The notes below the pieces were generated by a model. That model saw nothing but the letters and a program-made list of their open reading frames with translations, made no database searches and had not been told where the DNA came from. A program made the position numbers and the translations under genes. DNA of 64,000 nt from Sphagnum compactum. Its lineage: Eukaryota > Bryophyta > Sphagnopsida > Sphagnales. Shown in pieces: positions 1 through 11,110 of the stretch. Every line of letters begins with the position of its first letter. Positions within the stretch are counted from its first letter, which is position 1. The DNA lies in contig OZ234501.1 of NCBI GenBank assembly GCA_965153455.1, positions 2,356,001 to 2,420,000 on the forward strand, read 5' to 3'.

Positions 1-33
1 AAGGCCTACTCAGGTGGTGGTGGTTAAACAAAC
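1..33 (+). CDS. C-terminal end of a second ADP/ATP carrier (partial)
   Basis: The window opens in a reading frame that encodes KAYSGGGG and then stops at 31-33. The complete ADP/ATP carrier on the minus strand at 13.4-15.3 kb ends KAYAGGGG, so this looks like the tail of a paralogous mitochondrial ADP/ATP carrier running in from the left. The bases after the stop also resemble the 3' flank of the other copy: a shared run around GATAATGATGAA, then a GCATC...GCTG block, in the same order. Only eight residues are visible, so the call rests on this tail and the flank similarity. Confidence 0.55.
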
Positions 34-1029
34 AACAATGCTGTTTCAGCTCTCTAGTCCAGTTTCTTTCGCATTGATAATGATGAAATCTTATGTCTTG
101 CATCCTCTCCAGGATGCTGAGTTCTGATTTTTGAGAGCACAATAACCATTTTTGCCATTCTCAATGGACATTTTTGTCTAATCATGAAAGCCTCATTTGT
201 TGTTTCATTGGTTCCACATCTCTAAAAACATGTTTGTTGAATTGCTGTGATTTGTGTATCTGTCTTAATGTTATGATTCTGGCATTCTCATTTCTTCAAA
301 TTCTCTGGGCAGGAAGAGTCTTTCCATTCTTCATTGCCAGTAGTGCACTGTCAAACTTTTTGCAGCTGCAAATTCATGTCCCTCTGTTCCTGCGTGCTAG
401 GATCATGAGCTTCCTACATTTTAACTCTTGATTCTCCTGTTGCAAATGGAAAGCTCTAAAGTTGAACCAGTTTGGCTCTGGTACCTCACCAAAACACCAA
501 ATGTTTTGATACTTGTTGGGTGTTTCTCAAAGATCTGCAAAACACCAAAATAAAAATAAAATGACTGATTCTAAAGAAAGAAGCATGCAACACGAGTTGT
601 CTTTTTGGTAACAGTTGCCACTACCTGCCCCACCACCTGATACTGGTGAAACTGCTATCTGCAAGACAAACAACAAATGTTATACACTTGTGAAAATGCA
701 CCGAGGCAGGTGAATTGCTCACTACCATGGTCCGTGCAATTGCACACTGCTGTTCCTTGTTTCCTGCAACTCCATTGGAAAAAGTCCAAAGCCAGAGACT
801 AAGAAGAGTAGAGTACCCATACATTCACTCAACCCTTGTCCAAGATAAGGTGAGTGTGTCCAACAAAATGCAGAAGTGTGTGTATGTGCATCATGTCCAG
901 CAGCAAAATGCTCTTCTCATGTGTTCATGTAAAGCTTTTGTTGGTCTTGGGTTTAAGAACCCTTTCACTTCCATGTCTGCAACCATGCTTGCATATTTGC
1001 AAGCACTCACAAGGTTGTAACCAACTATT
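34..1029. other. 3' flank of the partial carrier gene, otherwise nothing recognised
   Basis: The first part is probably 3' UTR of the carrier whose stop is at 31-33. Short open frames exist on both strands, none longer than about 100 codons, and none resembles a known family. Confidence 0.4.
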
Positions 1030-1390
1030 TTTATTTCTTTTATTTTTTGGGGTGTAATCTTAGTTTGTACAAGTAGTGCATATAGTTCAAAATATAGATT
1101 ATGTAATATTAATAATGTACAACCAATCAAATGCAATAACTTGCCTAAAATGTAAGGTCAAGCTTTTTTTTAAAATTAAAAATAATTGTACTTATTTATT
1201 TAGAAAACCTGAACCTGTTTTAAATAAAGCATCATCCTTTGTTCAAGTTCTAATTCAATTTTGAAAAGAAATTAGTTTCTCTTGGTTTGGTTCTAATGAC
1301 AATTCTAACAAAACTCAAAACCTTCAATCCAAAGGCCCTAGAATCTAAACTATAACCTATATTTAAACCTAGCTAAATCCTAGAACTTGC
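1030..1390 (-). repeat. Dispersed repeat family R2, copy 1
   Basis: Read on the minus strand this stretch matches 58,800-59,110 almost base for base in its core (the block starting AAGCTTGACCTTACATTTT and the block around ATTTTGAA) and also 5,550-5,900. It encodes nothing. The name R2 is mine. See the two other copies. Confidence 0.6.
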
Positions 1391-1799
1391 CAATTGGTTA
1401 CGATTGCATTCGTTGTTGTGGGTTTTTATAATTGTTGATGTGTGGATTTCCTTGTAATTTTATTGATATGTAGTTGCAAGCACAATGGTATTGTCCTTAA
1501 TGTTCATCCATCTCCCACCTTCTTTTTATTGTAAACTTATGTTTGTGAAACCTTGATCTCAACACAAAATCTCTTTGCATTCACCCTTTTGCCACACCAT
1601 ACTAGGCTCTTGCAAACCTTTTGCAAAGCATTATATGCCACAATTAGATGTAGGTGTTCTTGTGATGAAAAGCAAGAAGGGTAAAAAATCTATTCCAAAA
1701 TAATAGAAACAATTGTATTGCAATTTTTTTCATATTTTTTAGGACCACCCAACATGTACTAGCTAGAGGAAACTTTGTTTTAGGATTGGATTTGGGAGC
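1391..1799. other. AT-rich intergenic DNA
   Basis: No open frame or recognisable repeat. It may hold the left end of the PIF/Harbinger relic that follows, but no terminal repeat could be placed here. Confidence 0.3.
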
Positions 1800-2250
1800 A
1801 TTACAATCAAAATCAACCTATGGGTTGGGCTAAGTGACTTATGAGATTTCTTGAACAAAATGGAGAGTGATTAAACATGATGTTGCTAAATTCATTAGGC
1901 AATTATGAAACACTGATGACACTTTGTGAATCAAGGATTTTAGCGGATGATGTTTTATAAAGGGCATTAGAGTTATTCAAATCAAAGCACCCAAAAATGT
2001 GATTTTTGTCTTCATACATTGTTGGTTCATTTTGAAAAATGTTCCTAAATGGGTAGATTTTAAGGAACATGCAAAAAGGACTAAGTTTTTGAAATGATAT
2101 GCCTTTGGTGAATAATATGCATATGCTAACTTTGACCTTCAAAATGAACTAAATAGTTTAGAAACACCTATCAAAATTGGTAATTCAAGTTCCAAAAGGC
2201 CACAAGGTTCAATAGTTGCAAAGGAAGAACAAAAGTAATTGAAGTTTAAT
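1800..2250 (+). pseudogene. PIF/Harbinger ORF1 relic (NAM-associated/Myb-like accessory protein)
   Basis: With frameshifts and stops ignored, the plus strand reads like the domain usually annotated as NAM-associated C-terminal, found in the DNA-binding accessory protein of plant PIF/Harbinger elements. Visible pieces are an RW..IKHDVAKFI segment, an ESRILADDVL segment followed by a leucine/lysine-rich helix, and a degraded HCW-type block ending in PKW. Several in-frame stops make it non-functional. It converges on the transposase relic on the opposite strand, which is a usual arrangement for this superfamily. Confidence 0.5.
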
Positions 2251-2715
2251 GATTTTACAATCCAAGTTCATGCACAAACACTACTGACAACATTGAAAAT
2301 GGTAATAATCATGGAGGAACAAAACATGATGACCTTATTCATAATAGTTGATTCTGAACTTGTCTAAGAGCTTCTTAAGGAATATTTCATGCTTCAAAGA
2401 AAAGAAAAGCTTGGAAAGTTCTAAACAAAGCTTCACCTGCTAATGATTCACACAAAGGTTCAATAACATTTGACAATTCATCACATTTACATAACCATGA
2501 ACTTGAAACATATATTGATTCACAAACTTCATCACGACCAAAAAGGTTTTTGAAAATGTTTGATATTGAGTAAGCAAAATATTTATTCCAGTACATATTG
2601 TTGCCTTTTTGAACTCAAAGATGTTCCACAAGGTCATTTCTAAAATTATATTGAATAGTTGCATTTTCAATCTCAATAGTTTTTTGGCAATAGTCTTTAA
2701 AAAACAACCCCCATT

Positions 2716-3600
2716 TCAAGTGTGAACCTTTGGATCCAATGTAAAACAAAGGCTTAAAGTTGCAATTGGATTCATATTTTTGATCATATTATGCAAAATC
2801 ACATCCCCTATGAGAATGCTTTTGATTGTGGCCAAGTCCCATTGTCTTCTTGGATTTTGAATGATTGCAAAATGTGCTTGAAATAGCCCAAAACAACATT
2901 GCACATCTTTTCTAATTGCTTTTTGCATTTAAAAAAAATGTTGTCACTTTTCTATTTATGGTTCATGAATTGTTTGAAGAAATATGCTCCATTGAAGGTA
3001 GATCCCATTAAGAAATAGATAATGTTTTGCATATGTATTAGTGTTGAAAATAAATTTCATGTCAACTGCTAACCTTTGAAGTAAGTTAACAATAAGTAAC
3101 AACTAATCTAACACATTGATGTCATAGTTAACACCAAGAAGACAAAAAATGCATGACAATTCCATAATGATTGGTTGATAATAACTTCAAGAATGATTGA
3201 CCTATTGCGATTTGAAATTGCTTTTATTAAACAATATGACAATTTTTTCAACAATAGTGCTTGCAATCTAAAGTTGCAAACATAGCTAAAAACCTCAAGC
3301 CTCGTTAATTTTGAGTTGGCTCTCAATATCATCTTTTGTAGGTTGCATCAAATAGTGGGTTCCAAAAATTTCTTTGACAATCTTCACAAATCGTTTCATT
3401 GCTTCCATTATTGTGATTTCTCCCATTTGACAAATATTTAAGCATCAAGTGGGATTCGATAAGCTAAAATGTGCAAAACAACTATGCATTTTTGGATGGA
3501 GCTCAAGCCTATGTTGCCAAATGCATTTCATTTCTACAAAAAATAAAAATCATGTGCACATACACTATCAATAATGCAAAGAAACAACGTTTTCATCATT
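2716..3600 (-). pseudogene. PIF/Harbinger transposase relic (plant transposon protein family)
   Basis: Minus-strand frames give, in order, a KCI/AHFSL-type block (about 3,480-3,560), EAMKRFVKIVKEIFG (about 3,380-3,420), a CWKNC block (about 3,240), SIILEVI...LWNCHAFF (about 3,130-3,190) and, in the open stretch 2,716-2,928, an RKDVQCCFGLFQAHFAII block ending in ILHNMI. This order matches the DDE nuclease of plant Harbinger/ALP1-like transposases. The pieces lie in different frames with stops between them, so the gene is dead. The catalytic aspartates cannot be placed confidently. Confidence 0.75.
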
Positions 3601-4433
3601 TTGAATCTCTTCCTAAACAATCTATCACCATGGATTGGTGATGCACAAAAATAATCCTTTTAGATTTTATTTTGTTCACACTACTTTTCTTTTTCAAATT
3701 AAGTTTTGTCTAGGATATGAACCTCCATGCTTTCTCTTTTGAATTTCAAAACTAATCCCTATCTTAGTCACAAATCTACTTGCAAAGAAATGTTCAAAAT
3801 CATCATTTTTCAAGCATTGCATGAAATTTTTCTTGCGATTGCTTTCTCCAATGTTCCATTATGGGTAGAAAAGTTACAATCTTCTATTTATTTTATTTTA
3901 TAGTAAGAGATTTTGACAAAACCTTGTGAAACTTTTCAACACATGTACGATGAAATGTTAGGTGAGACCAAATTGGATTTTTTTTTGTGGTGGGGTAGGT
4001 TTTCAACCGATACCAACCCTTACATAATGTAGCATGCACACACCCCACCCAAGTTGGTTTGCAATGCCAAATGTAGGGGAGCAATGGAGATGCTCTAAGA
4101 AATTTTCACTAATTCTTTATGTATAACTCTAGATGCATTGTGATACATGGAGACGTTTAATGTACTTCCATTGAGCTCATGACAAATGATTTTCTCATTA
4201 ATGAAACAAATTGCACAAGTTCAAACAATTACAACAACCATGAATCCATTTGTTTTTGAACTTGTAACATTGTGTCCATTTGTAATCCATAGTTATTGAA
4301 ATGAAAATCCCCACTCAATTTAAACACATCACTATTTAGATACATCAACGATACACATGTTGCACTAAATCACACATCCAAATTATACCAATATTTTATC
4401 CCAATTTGATGTATGACATATAAATGATGATAT

Positions 4434-4452
4434 GTGTGTGTGTGTGTGTGTG
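4434..4452. repeat. (TG)n microsatellite
   Basis: Uninterrupted TG dinucleotide run. Confidence 0.9.
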
Positions 4453-4454
4453 GA

Positions 4455-4800
4455 CAACAATCAATGTTTTTATTTGTGGCAAAACTTCACCACTTGGTGA
4501 CCCAAAAAAAAAAGAATGCAATTTTTACAATTTTTTTTTTGGGAAAAATTAGTCCAAAGTTGCCATATTTCAAGGAAAAAAATTCTGAAATCTCCAGATT
4601 TAGACAAGAGGTTTCAGCATGTTGCCAACATAAAAAGCAGGATTTCTAAAAAATTTATATTTTTCTCTCTAACTTGTAGCCAAATTTGGCTAAGTTCTCT
4701 TGTGCATGATTGCCAAACCATCTACCTCACAATATTTTTTATAAAAAAAGCCAACCTTGCAAGCACCATGCTTGTATCTTCTTTGGAAGTATTTGAAGCT
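4455..4800 (-). repeat. Dispersed repeat family R1, diverged copy D
   Basis: On the minus strand this contains the AGCCAAATTTGGCTACAAG core seen in the R1 copies at 31.8 kb and 61.2 kb, set in similar AT-rich sequence. Outside the core the similarity is weak, so membership is tentative. Confidence 0.4.
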
Positions 4801-5380
4801 GATTGATTGAGAGGTATGAATTGCAATGTTTTTATTTACACCAATTTAAAGAGTAAGGTTATGAAAGCTTGTATGAAAACCAGGGTTATCAAAATCCTCT
4901 ACAGCAACTTTACAAAATATTTATTTAGAAGTAAAATGGATGACAATGGATGAACTTCATCCATATTATTGGCAAGTGGACAATGATTTGCATGAAAATT
5001 TTATAAATGATATAGTTTGATTCTTTAAAATGAGAAAATGATTGTTCATAAATGAAAATTAATTTTAGACAATGAATTAATAATATTCATGGATGAAATC
5101 TTTTCATGTTTCAATCAGCCTTCAAAGCTCTATTGTCAAAGCATGCAAGGGCCAAATACCCTCTCTCTTCCTTTCAAATCATGTGTAGGCTTTTTGGTGG
5201 CATGTGAAAAACTCGAACTTATCAATTGTTTGGTTCTAAGGTGTTTATTTTGTTGAGGAAATAAGATATATAGATTTTTTGAGTGTAGCCTTTCACTCAT
5301 GAAAGGTAAAGAAGAATGAATTTTCATCCATGAACAAAGTGCTAAATTACCTGGATTATCACATTAAAAATTAATAAATT

Positions 5381-5412
<32 letters not shown>

Positions 5413-5549
5413 CATTATATTTCATTGATTTAAAAATATTTAGCGATCTTCTATGTCTACAAAGAACCGAACAACCAAAACACCACCCTCACAAAACCTC
5501 CAAAATCACAAAACGAAATACAAGTGCGATAACTTCCTCATTATGGCGA
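4801..5549. other. AT-rich intergenic DNA with an (AT)n microsatellite
   Basis: No gene seen. An AT dinucleotide run occupies about 5,382-5,412. Confidence 0.5.
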
Positions 5550-6055
5550 GTTCAAGTTAGTGTTGGCATGTTTTGGGATTTGGGTAGGTTGAAGTCTAAG
5601 TTATATAGTTTAGGTTTTAAGACTTGAAGGTTTTAAGTTCTATTTGAACCTAATCCGAGTAATTGGCACTAATTTTTCCTCAAAATTGAATTAGAACTTG
5701 AACTAAGGGTTTTGTCTCATTTTTTAAATAAGGTGTATAAGTAAATAAATTTATTTCTATTATTAAAAAAGGTTAGTCGTCGTATTATTTTCAGCAAGCC
5801 TTTGATTAGTTATATACATCATTAATATTATATGAGTTTTATTTCGAATTGTGTGTATTATTTGGTTAAACTAATTTTTTTTTTAAAAAAAAGTTAATTT
5901 TAATTGTGTATAATGGAGATGGAAGAGGACTTGGTCTTAAGTTGGACTAATTCTAAAATTCTTTATTGAAACCGATCCAAAACCCAAAGGTTTTTAAAAT
6001 CCAAAGAATTGATCTCAAGAATAAATAAATAATAATAAAAAAAGATTCAATCTTT
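5550..6055 (+). repeat. Dispersed repeat family R2, copy 2
   Basis: This stretch aligns along roughly 500 bases with 58,800-59,320 in the same orientation. Shared landmarks in the same order are a GAATTAGAACTTGAAC block, an ATTTCGAATTGTGTGTA-type block, GTGTATAATG, and a CTAAAATTCTTT block followed by GAATTGATCTCAAGA. It is non-coding and ends shortly before the leader region of the phototropin gene. Confidence 0.6.
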
Positions 6056-6302
6056 TAAAAAATTTATTAAAAGAAAAAGCGTGTGTTGCACCTCAGATAC
6101 CCGGCGGGTATAACAAAGACGAGAGGCAAGGCCAATAAATGCCAAAAGGATGAGATGATGTCAGAATTCCCAGTCACTACAAGACGACAAAAATTGCAGT
6201 CAGTAGTCACAAATTGCCGAAAACTTCGTTCCTTTCTGCTGTTACCCACTTCCTTCTCTCGCATTCGTAGCCAAAGGGACAGCTCTGATCTCTCTGAGAG
6301 AA

Positions 6303-6333
<31 letters not shown>

Positions 6334-7625
6334 CAGAGAAGAGAGGGATCTATCTACAAATGTGCTTCTGTTGTGCTTTTACCCCTTCTTCCCCGAAAAT
6401 CAACAGTCAAGAAGTTGAAGAAGAAAATCAAGACTGGAGTTTGGTTTTGCCAGGTTTGATATGCAGGTATCCATGTCTTTCTTGTTTCAAACTGCACACT
6501 TCTATCTACATGGGTTGGTGATGATGATGATGATGATGGTCGTGGTGGTGGTGGTGGTGGGTGGTGCTTTTGATGATGAGAAGAAGAAGTTGCGTGGAGC
6601 ACATTCTAGAATTTGTGGGTTTTTTGATCTCTGTGTTTTGCTAGCTGTTGCTTTCTTGTGTGTGTGTGTGTGTGTGTTTTTGTTTTGCTACTTTCTGTGT
6701 AGAATGAATGTGAGTTTGTACAAGAAGAAGAAGAAGAACCCAAAAGGAAAGTAAGATGCCTCAGGCTTTTTGGCAGTTGATTTTGATCTTGCTTCTGCAA
6801 TCTCTGAATCATCAGCTAGTGTGTGGGAAAAAAAAAGAGATCAGGTGGGTTTGTTTCATTATGTCATAGCTTGAGTGAAGAAACAGAGTCCAGACTTGAC
6901 TGAAGTTGTGTGTTTTTGTTTGTTGTGTGTTTGTGAGCAGCTAGCTGATACAGTGGGGATATACCTATATATTCATTTATATGTATGAGATCTGTGTTCA
7001 ATTGCTTTTTTGCCTCCTTTTGTTTACAAAAAAAATTCTCTTTTGTTTCTTGCCATTTTGAAATCTCTGATCTAAAGCAGGACACATCTTCGACAAGCCC
7101 TTCAAATTACTAGTTTGAAATCTTGGATTAATTAAGGGTTTGATTTGGTATCGTGTTCAGGTGTTCAGCAGTTTTTTTTTCCTGCACAGGCAAAGGTTAA
7201 AGGGATGTGATTCTCTTTCCTCTTGTGAAATCCTCAGCAACACCTCTGGGTTGGTGGGTGGCAACAAGGAACAGACATAGAATCAATTGGTGGTGGAATT
7301 TGAATGTGTGAAGTCAGCAACTTTGACACCGAGATTGAGCCTGGCTAATTTCTGTTTTGCTACAACAGGTAAAAAATGCTAATCAGATGTTGTTGCCACA
7401 TCTTCACTAATGAATCTGGTGATTTAGGGTTTTTGGTGGGTTTTTAAAAATAAAATTAAAACATTTAAAAGTAAAATTGTGTAAGAAATTCATTCAGTGA
7501 ACCTTGGAGTAGCCAGTTGACATGTTGGATTTTGTTCCCAGTAGTAGGTCCTGATTTTCAGAGGTTCCTTGACAGGGAATCCAAAGAAGAAGAAGAAGAA
7601 TTCTCCAGAGATAATTTTTTTTGGT
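6056..7625 (+). promoter_or_regulatory. Probable phototropin promoter, 5' UTR and leader intron
   Basis: Composition changes sharply from the AT-rich repeat to mixed sequence. A (GA)n tract at about 6,300-6,330, common in plant leaders, comes first. A candidate leader exon ends at about 6,468 (ATGCAG before GTATCC), and a candidate acceptor precedes the start codon at about 7,575. GAT/GGT trinucleotide runs at 6,522-6,560 and a (TG)n run near 6,658-6,678 lie in the presumed intron. No TATA box could be assigned. Confidence 0.4.
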
Positions 7626-10201
7626 ATGCAAGGTTCAGAGCCTTCAGCTAGTCAGCTCATGGGTGATTCCTCTTCTGCTTCACTCCATCACAATTCTCAA
7701 CGAGCTGCAGGGTGCCAGAATTTGAATGTGAAACCTCAGCGAACCCGCACTCAACGTCGAAGTTCTCTTGAAGTGTTTGGCAGTAGTAGTAGTAGTACTA
7801 CTACTACTCTCTCAAGTAATGGGTATCATTCTGGAAATTCTGCTCACATGGGCACTTATCCTTTATGGGGCTATGATGACAATGAGCAACAACAGCCTAA
7901 TAACATTATGCAGCTATTTGCAGCAGCTAAATCAGAGCTGCTGTATCCTGTACAAACCACAGCTCAGAAGACAAGCTGCACAGATGAAATCTCTGACATG
8001 ATAGTGGAAGATACACAAGAACAGATGATTCTGGAGCTGAATCCTGACGAAAAGGATGTCTTTTCTGGAGGGCAGCAGCAGCAGGACCTGCACAACAGCC
8101 CTACAGTAGAGAAAGTCATGAAATGGGTGAGTTCTGTACACTAAGACTCAATTTGTCACCACATTGATATAATTTCTGATGAACGGTGAGAAATAGGTAA
8201 TTGTCTAGGCTGGTCTTTTGACGAAGAAATTCAGTGATACAGGGGTAAAATTCTTGACCTGATAACAGAAACATAACTGCAAGTAACAGTATGCTCTTTG
8301 TGAAACAAGATTTCCAAGCGAGTGAGCTTTGTGACTTTGTGACCTAATTTTGGTCACTTTTGTGGGTTTGGAGGAGCAGGAAAGGTCGCCAGAAAGGGAG
8401 GAGCTGACAGAGGCAGTAATGGCAGAAAGAGCTGCAGGATGGGGTCTAGTACTAAAATCTGACAGTGTGACAGGCAAAATCTGTGGTGTCAGAACACGTA
8501 AATTGTCTGGGGATCGATCTTCTTCTTCAACCGGGAGTGATAGTAGAAGAAGAAGTTCTGGCAATTGGACATCTGAACCAGGAACATCATCAACAAGAAC
8601 ATCGATGAGCACTTCGACAACATCAATGTGCACATCCATAACATCAATGCGCACATCAGAGACATCAACAAGGTCATCAGAGGCATCAGATACAGGCAGC
8701 ACCAATCTATCATCCATGATGCGGAGTCTTCTCCCCCTCCTTTCTCACGAGCTCAAAGATGTGTTATCAAAATTTGAACATGCATTTGTGGTATCAGATG
8801 CAACACGGCGAGAATTCCCAATCATATATGCAAGTGCTGGATTCTTCAGCTTGACAGGTTACAGCCCCCAAGAAGTTATCGGACAGAACTGGTATGTGGG
8901 TGGGTTGGTCTTCAATGGGTTTTGTGCCTTGCAGCCCACATTTTACCATCAAGGTTTTTGTATGTGCACTTGCAAAATCTTGACAGTAGAATTTCAAGGA
9001 TCATCAAATCAAGCTTTGACAGCAGCTGAATAATGTACACTCTTGATGTAGGTACTTACAAGGTGGGTTTGTCATTCTGTTATGACAGTCGGTTTTTGCA
9101 AGGACCTGGAACCGATAAGAAGGAGGTTGCAAAAATCAGAGAGTCAATAGCAGCTGGAAAAAGCTTCTGTGGATGCATACTGAATTATAAGAAGGATGGA
9201 TCCAGATTCTGGAACCTTCTCAGTATGACCCCCATCAAGAGCAGCGATGGTCGCCAAGTTCTCAAATACATAGGGTTAAGAGAGTTTCTTCCTTTCCCAG
9301 ATGTCTCCCTACAACTTGAAAAGAGTTTTGCACTTTGCATTGGATTAGACCCAAAAATCGTCAACAAAGAAAAAAAATAAAAAAATTGGAACACATTTGC
9401 CTACACAAGTTGGGGGCTTGAGTGGAAAAAACGTGGTGCCATGAGCACAGGATGCAGGTGGAGGTGAGCAAGTATACCAAGGATAAAAGGGAGAAGATGA
9501 TGCGTCCAAATGGCTTATCTGAGTCTCTTATCCAATATGACAGTAGGCTGCAGGACAAGGCCATGGAATCTGTTACAGAGCTTGCTGCAGTGTTTCAGAA
9601 GCAGCGGCATCCAACCATTGTCCAGGTATTGAAACATTTCCAACACCTAGAATTGAAAGAGACGGGCACTTGACAACAGGTGGTGTTTTGGACTAGTATG
9701 TTTGCCACCAGATCTGATCAACCTTGCAGTGATGGTTGGGTTTCCTCCATGCATCCAGATTGAATCCCAGCTTTCGAATGTGGTGGAAGGCATGACAGTG
9801 GGGGATGAAGCTCCACGAAAAACCCGACGTTCATCAGGGTTCCTTTCACTACTCGGGTACCCAAAAAACTCTTATATTCTGTGATCCTTTTGAAAAATCT
9901 TCAAAGCATATTGCCCACAGACATGCACTAATTTTAGGCGTCAAGATGCCCATGTTGAGATCAGTCACTTGAATTTCACGGTGTGCTTTTTCTGGGTGGT
10001 GGTGTTGGTTGGTTCAGGTTCTTCAGGAAGTCATCATCAAGCCATGAAAAGGAGCACATGGATACAAGAGAGATAGTGATGAAAGCTCATGGCCTGCACT
10101 ATAAGGTGAAACGGAGCAACAAGATTTGTCATCAATGTCTTTGCCACCACTCTCAAACATATAGCCCAAAGTTTTGTGATCATGGATCCTTGACTTCTTG
10201 A
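7626..10201 (+). CDS. PHOT: Truncated phototropin: N-terminal region, LOV1 domain and hinge
   Basis: Exons by GT/AG sites: 7626-8126, 8380-8891, 9089-9274, 9451-9625, 9759-9856 and 10018-10201, giving 551 residues in one continuous frame. Phototropins are blue-light receptor kinases at the plasma membrane, built as LOV1-LOV2-kinase. Here residues about 298-402 are a complete LOV1: FVVSDAT, YASAGFF, TGYSPQEVIGQN, then Cys338 and RFLQGPGTD. Cys338 is the residue that forms the flavin adduct, and its codon is rebuilt across the intron between 8891 and 9089. Before LOV1 is the phototropin block AERAAGWGLVLKSD; after it come MQVEVSKYT and RRSSGFLSLLGFFRKS, typical of the LOV1-LOV2 hinge. Residues 230-270 are a Ser/Thr-rich repeat. 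The start at 7626 is the first ATG in the frame. Only the decayed LOV2 exons follow, so the locus makes at most a LOV1-only protein or is a young pseudogene. Confidence 0.8.
8590..8700 (+). repeat. Ser/Thr codon repeat inside phototropin exon 2
   Basis: A degenerate repeat of ACATCA-like units encodes (S/T)TS(M/T)(S/R) runs just before LOV1. The antisense strand is also open here as a consequence. It probably arose by slippage. Confidence 0.7.
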
Positions 10202-11110
10202 TAAGTGTATTGTAAGGCCCATGACAAAATCTATCTAACTTGCAACTTGATCTAACCCTATGTATTAGTGTACTTGCAAACCTAGTTGTCTACATTAAAG
10301 GTTCATTATCTTCCAAGTTTTTTTTTTTCTTATAAGCTCACAAAAGGACATGAATGGTATTTTTTATCATTCGTCCACCCATGTTGATGCTACTTTATTG
10401 CTTTCATATGAATAAAACATGATATAAGTGAAGTCTTTCATTTTTTTGGTCTGCTTTATCAATGCATGCATGCTTTTACCTCAGGGCTTGTTTAATATCC
10501 ATTTTTACTTTCCCTTAGCCATCATACATATGTTTTCCACAGTGTGTAAAACTGCTCCTTCAGCTCCAGATTTTTAGTATGTAATTTTTAGATTGTGGAA
10601 GCTTTACTCTAACCAGATTTTTTGCATCACATGATTTCTTGAAGCTGACAGAGTAGCACAGAAGAAGTTATTGGGAGAAATTGCAGGCTTGCTCTTCAAG
10701 ACTTCAAAAGTACTTGATTGATCTATTACCCCATTCTGGCTTTGATTGATTTCTGCCCATATTGGCTTGATTGGGTTGTTTTCATATTGTCAGATTTGTG
10801 CACAGGAGTTTTAGAGTTTTTTGTCCTTGCATTAAAATACCCATTGCTATCTCTCATCATGTTCTAGAAGTCAGAACTTGGTATCAAAAGAAAATAAAAT
10901 TGGCAAGTTTTTCTTTGAGTTATCTTTGCTTGGTCCTTCTTTTTGTTTTGCATCAGATTTCTGCAAGGACCTGGCAAAGCTCATAGCACTTGTGGAGAAA
11001 ATTCAAGATGCAATTGACACCAGCAATGACATTGTGGTGCTTTCGGTGAAGGAGAATGCAGAAACTGTCAAAGCAGCTGGATGGAACCTTCCAGATGCCA
11101 ATACAGAAAG
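10124..11110 (+). pseudogene. Decayed LOV2 exons of the phototropin
   Basis: Three pieces follow the hinge in the correct order. At about 10,140-10,211 the frame reads FATTLKHIAQSFVIMDP, the start of LOV2, then TGA at 10191-10193, and a good GTAAGG donor at 10,212. At 10,617-10,686 comes FASHDFLKLTE, then TAG at 10654-10656, and after a frameshift EEVIGRNC; the following donor is GC rather than GT. At 10,957-11,100 comes FLQGP, a one-base frameshift, VEKIQDAI..NDIVVL and then directly VKENAETV..LPDAN, which in intact phototropins belongs to the linker after LOV2. About 60 residues of the LOV2 beta-sheet are therefore missing. Introns are retained, so this is not a retrocopy. I could not recognise any kinase domain downstream. 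Confidence 0.8.

Larger units (their letters stand above)
1700..4105. mobile_element. Degraded PIF/Harbinger DNA transposon
   Basis: The two convergent relics at 1,800-2,250 and 2,716-3,600 belong to the two proteins of one superfamily. Near 4,078-4,102 the sequence GGAGCAATGGAGATGCTCTA resembles the terminal motif common in plant Tourist/Harbinger elements, read inward from the right end. I found no matching inverted copy on the left, so the left boundary is a guess. Confidence 0.4.

Noticed and set aside
3893-4084. Minus-strand frame (TWVGCVHATLCKGWYRLK)
   Set aside because: It lies at the presumed terminal region of the PIF/Harbinger relic and has no family resemblance.
8205-8717. Long open frame on the minus strand (Asp/Val-rich repeats)
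   Set aside because: It is the antisense of the Ser/Thr repeat in phototropin exon 2, whose coding sense is certain.
7626-10201. PAS/LOV protein (PLP) instead of phototropin
   Set aside because: The N-terminal AERAAGWGLVL block, the MQVEVSK and RRSSGF hinge blocks, and the LOV2 and post-LOV2 remnants downstream are all phototropin features.
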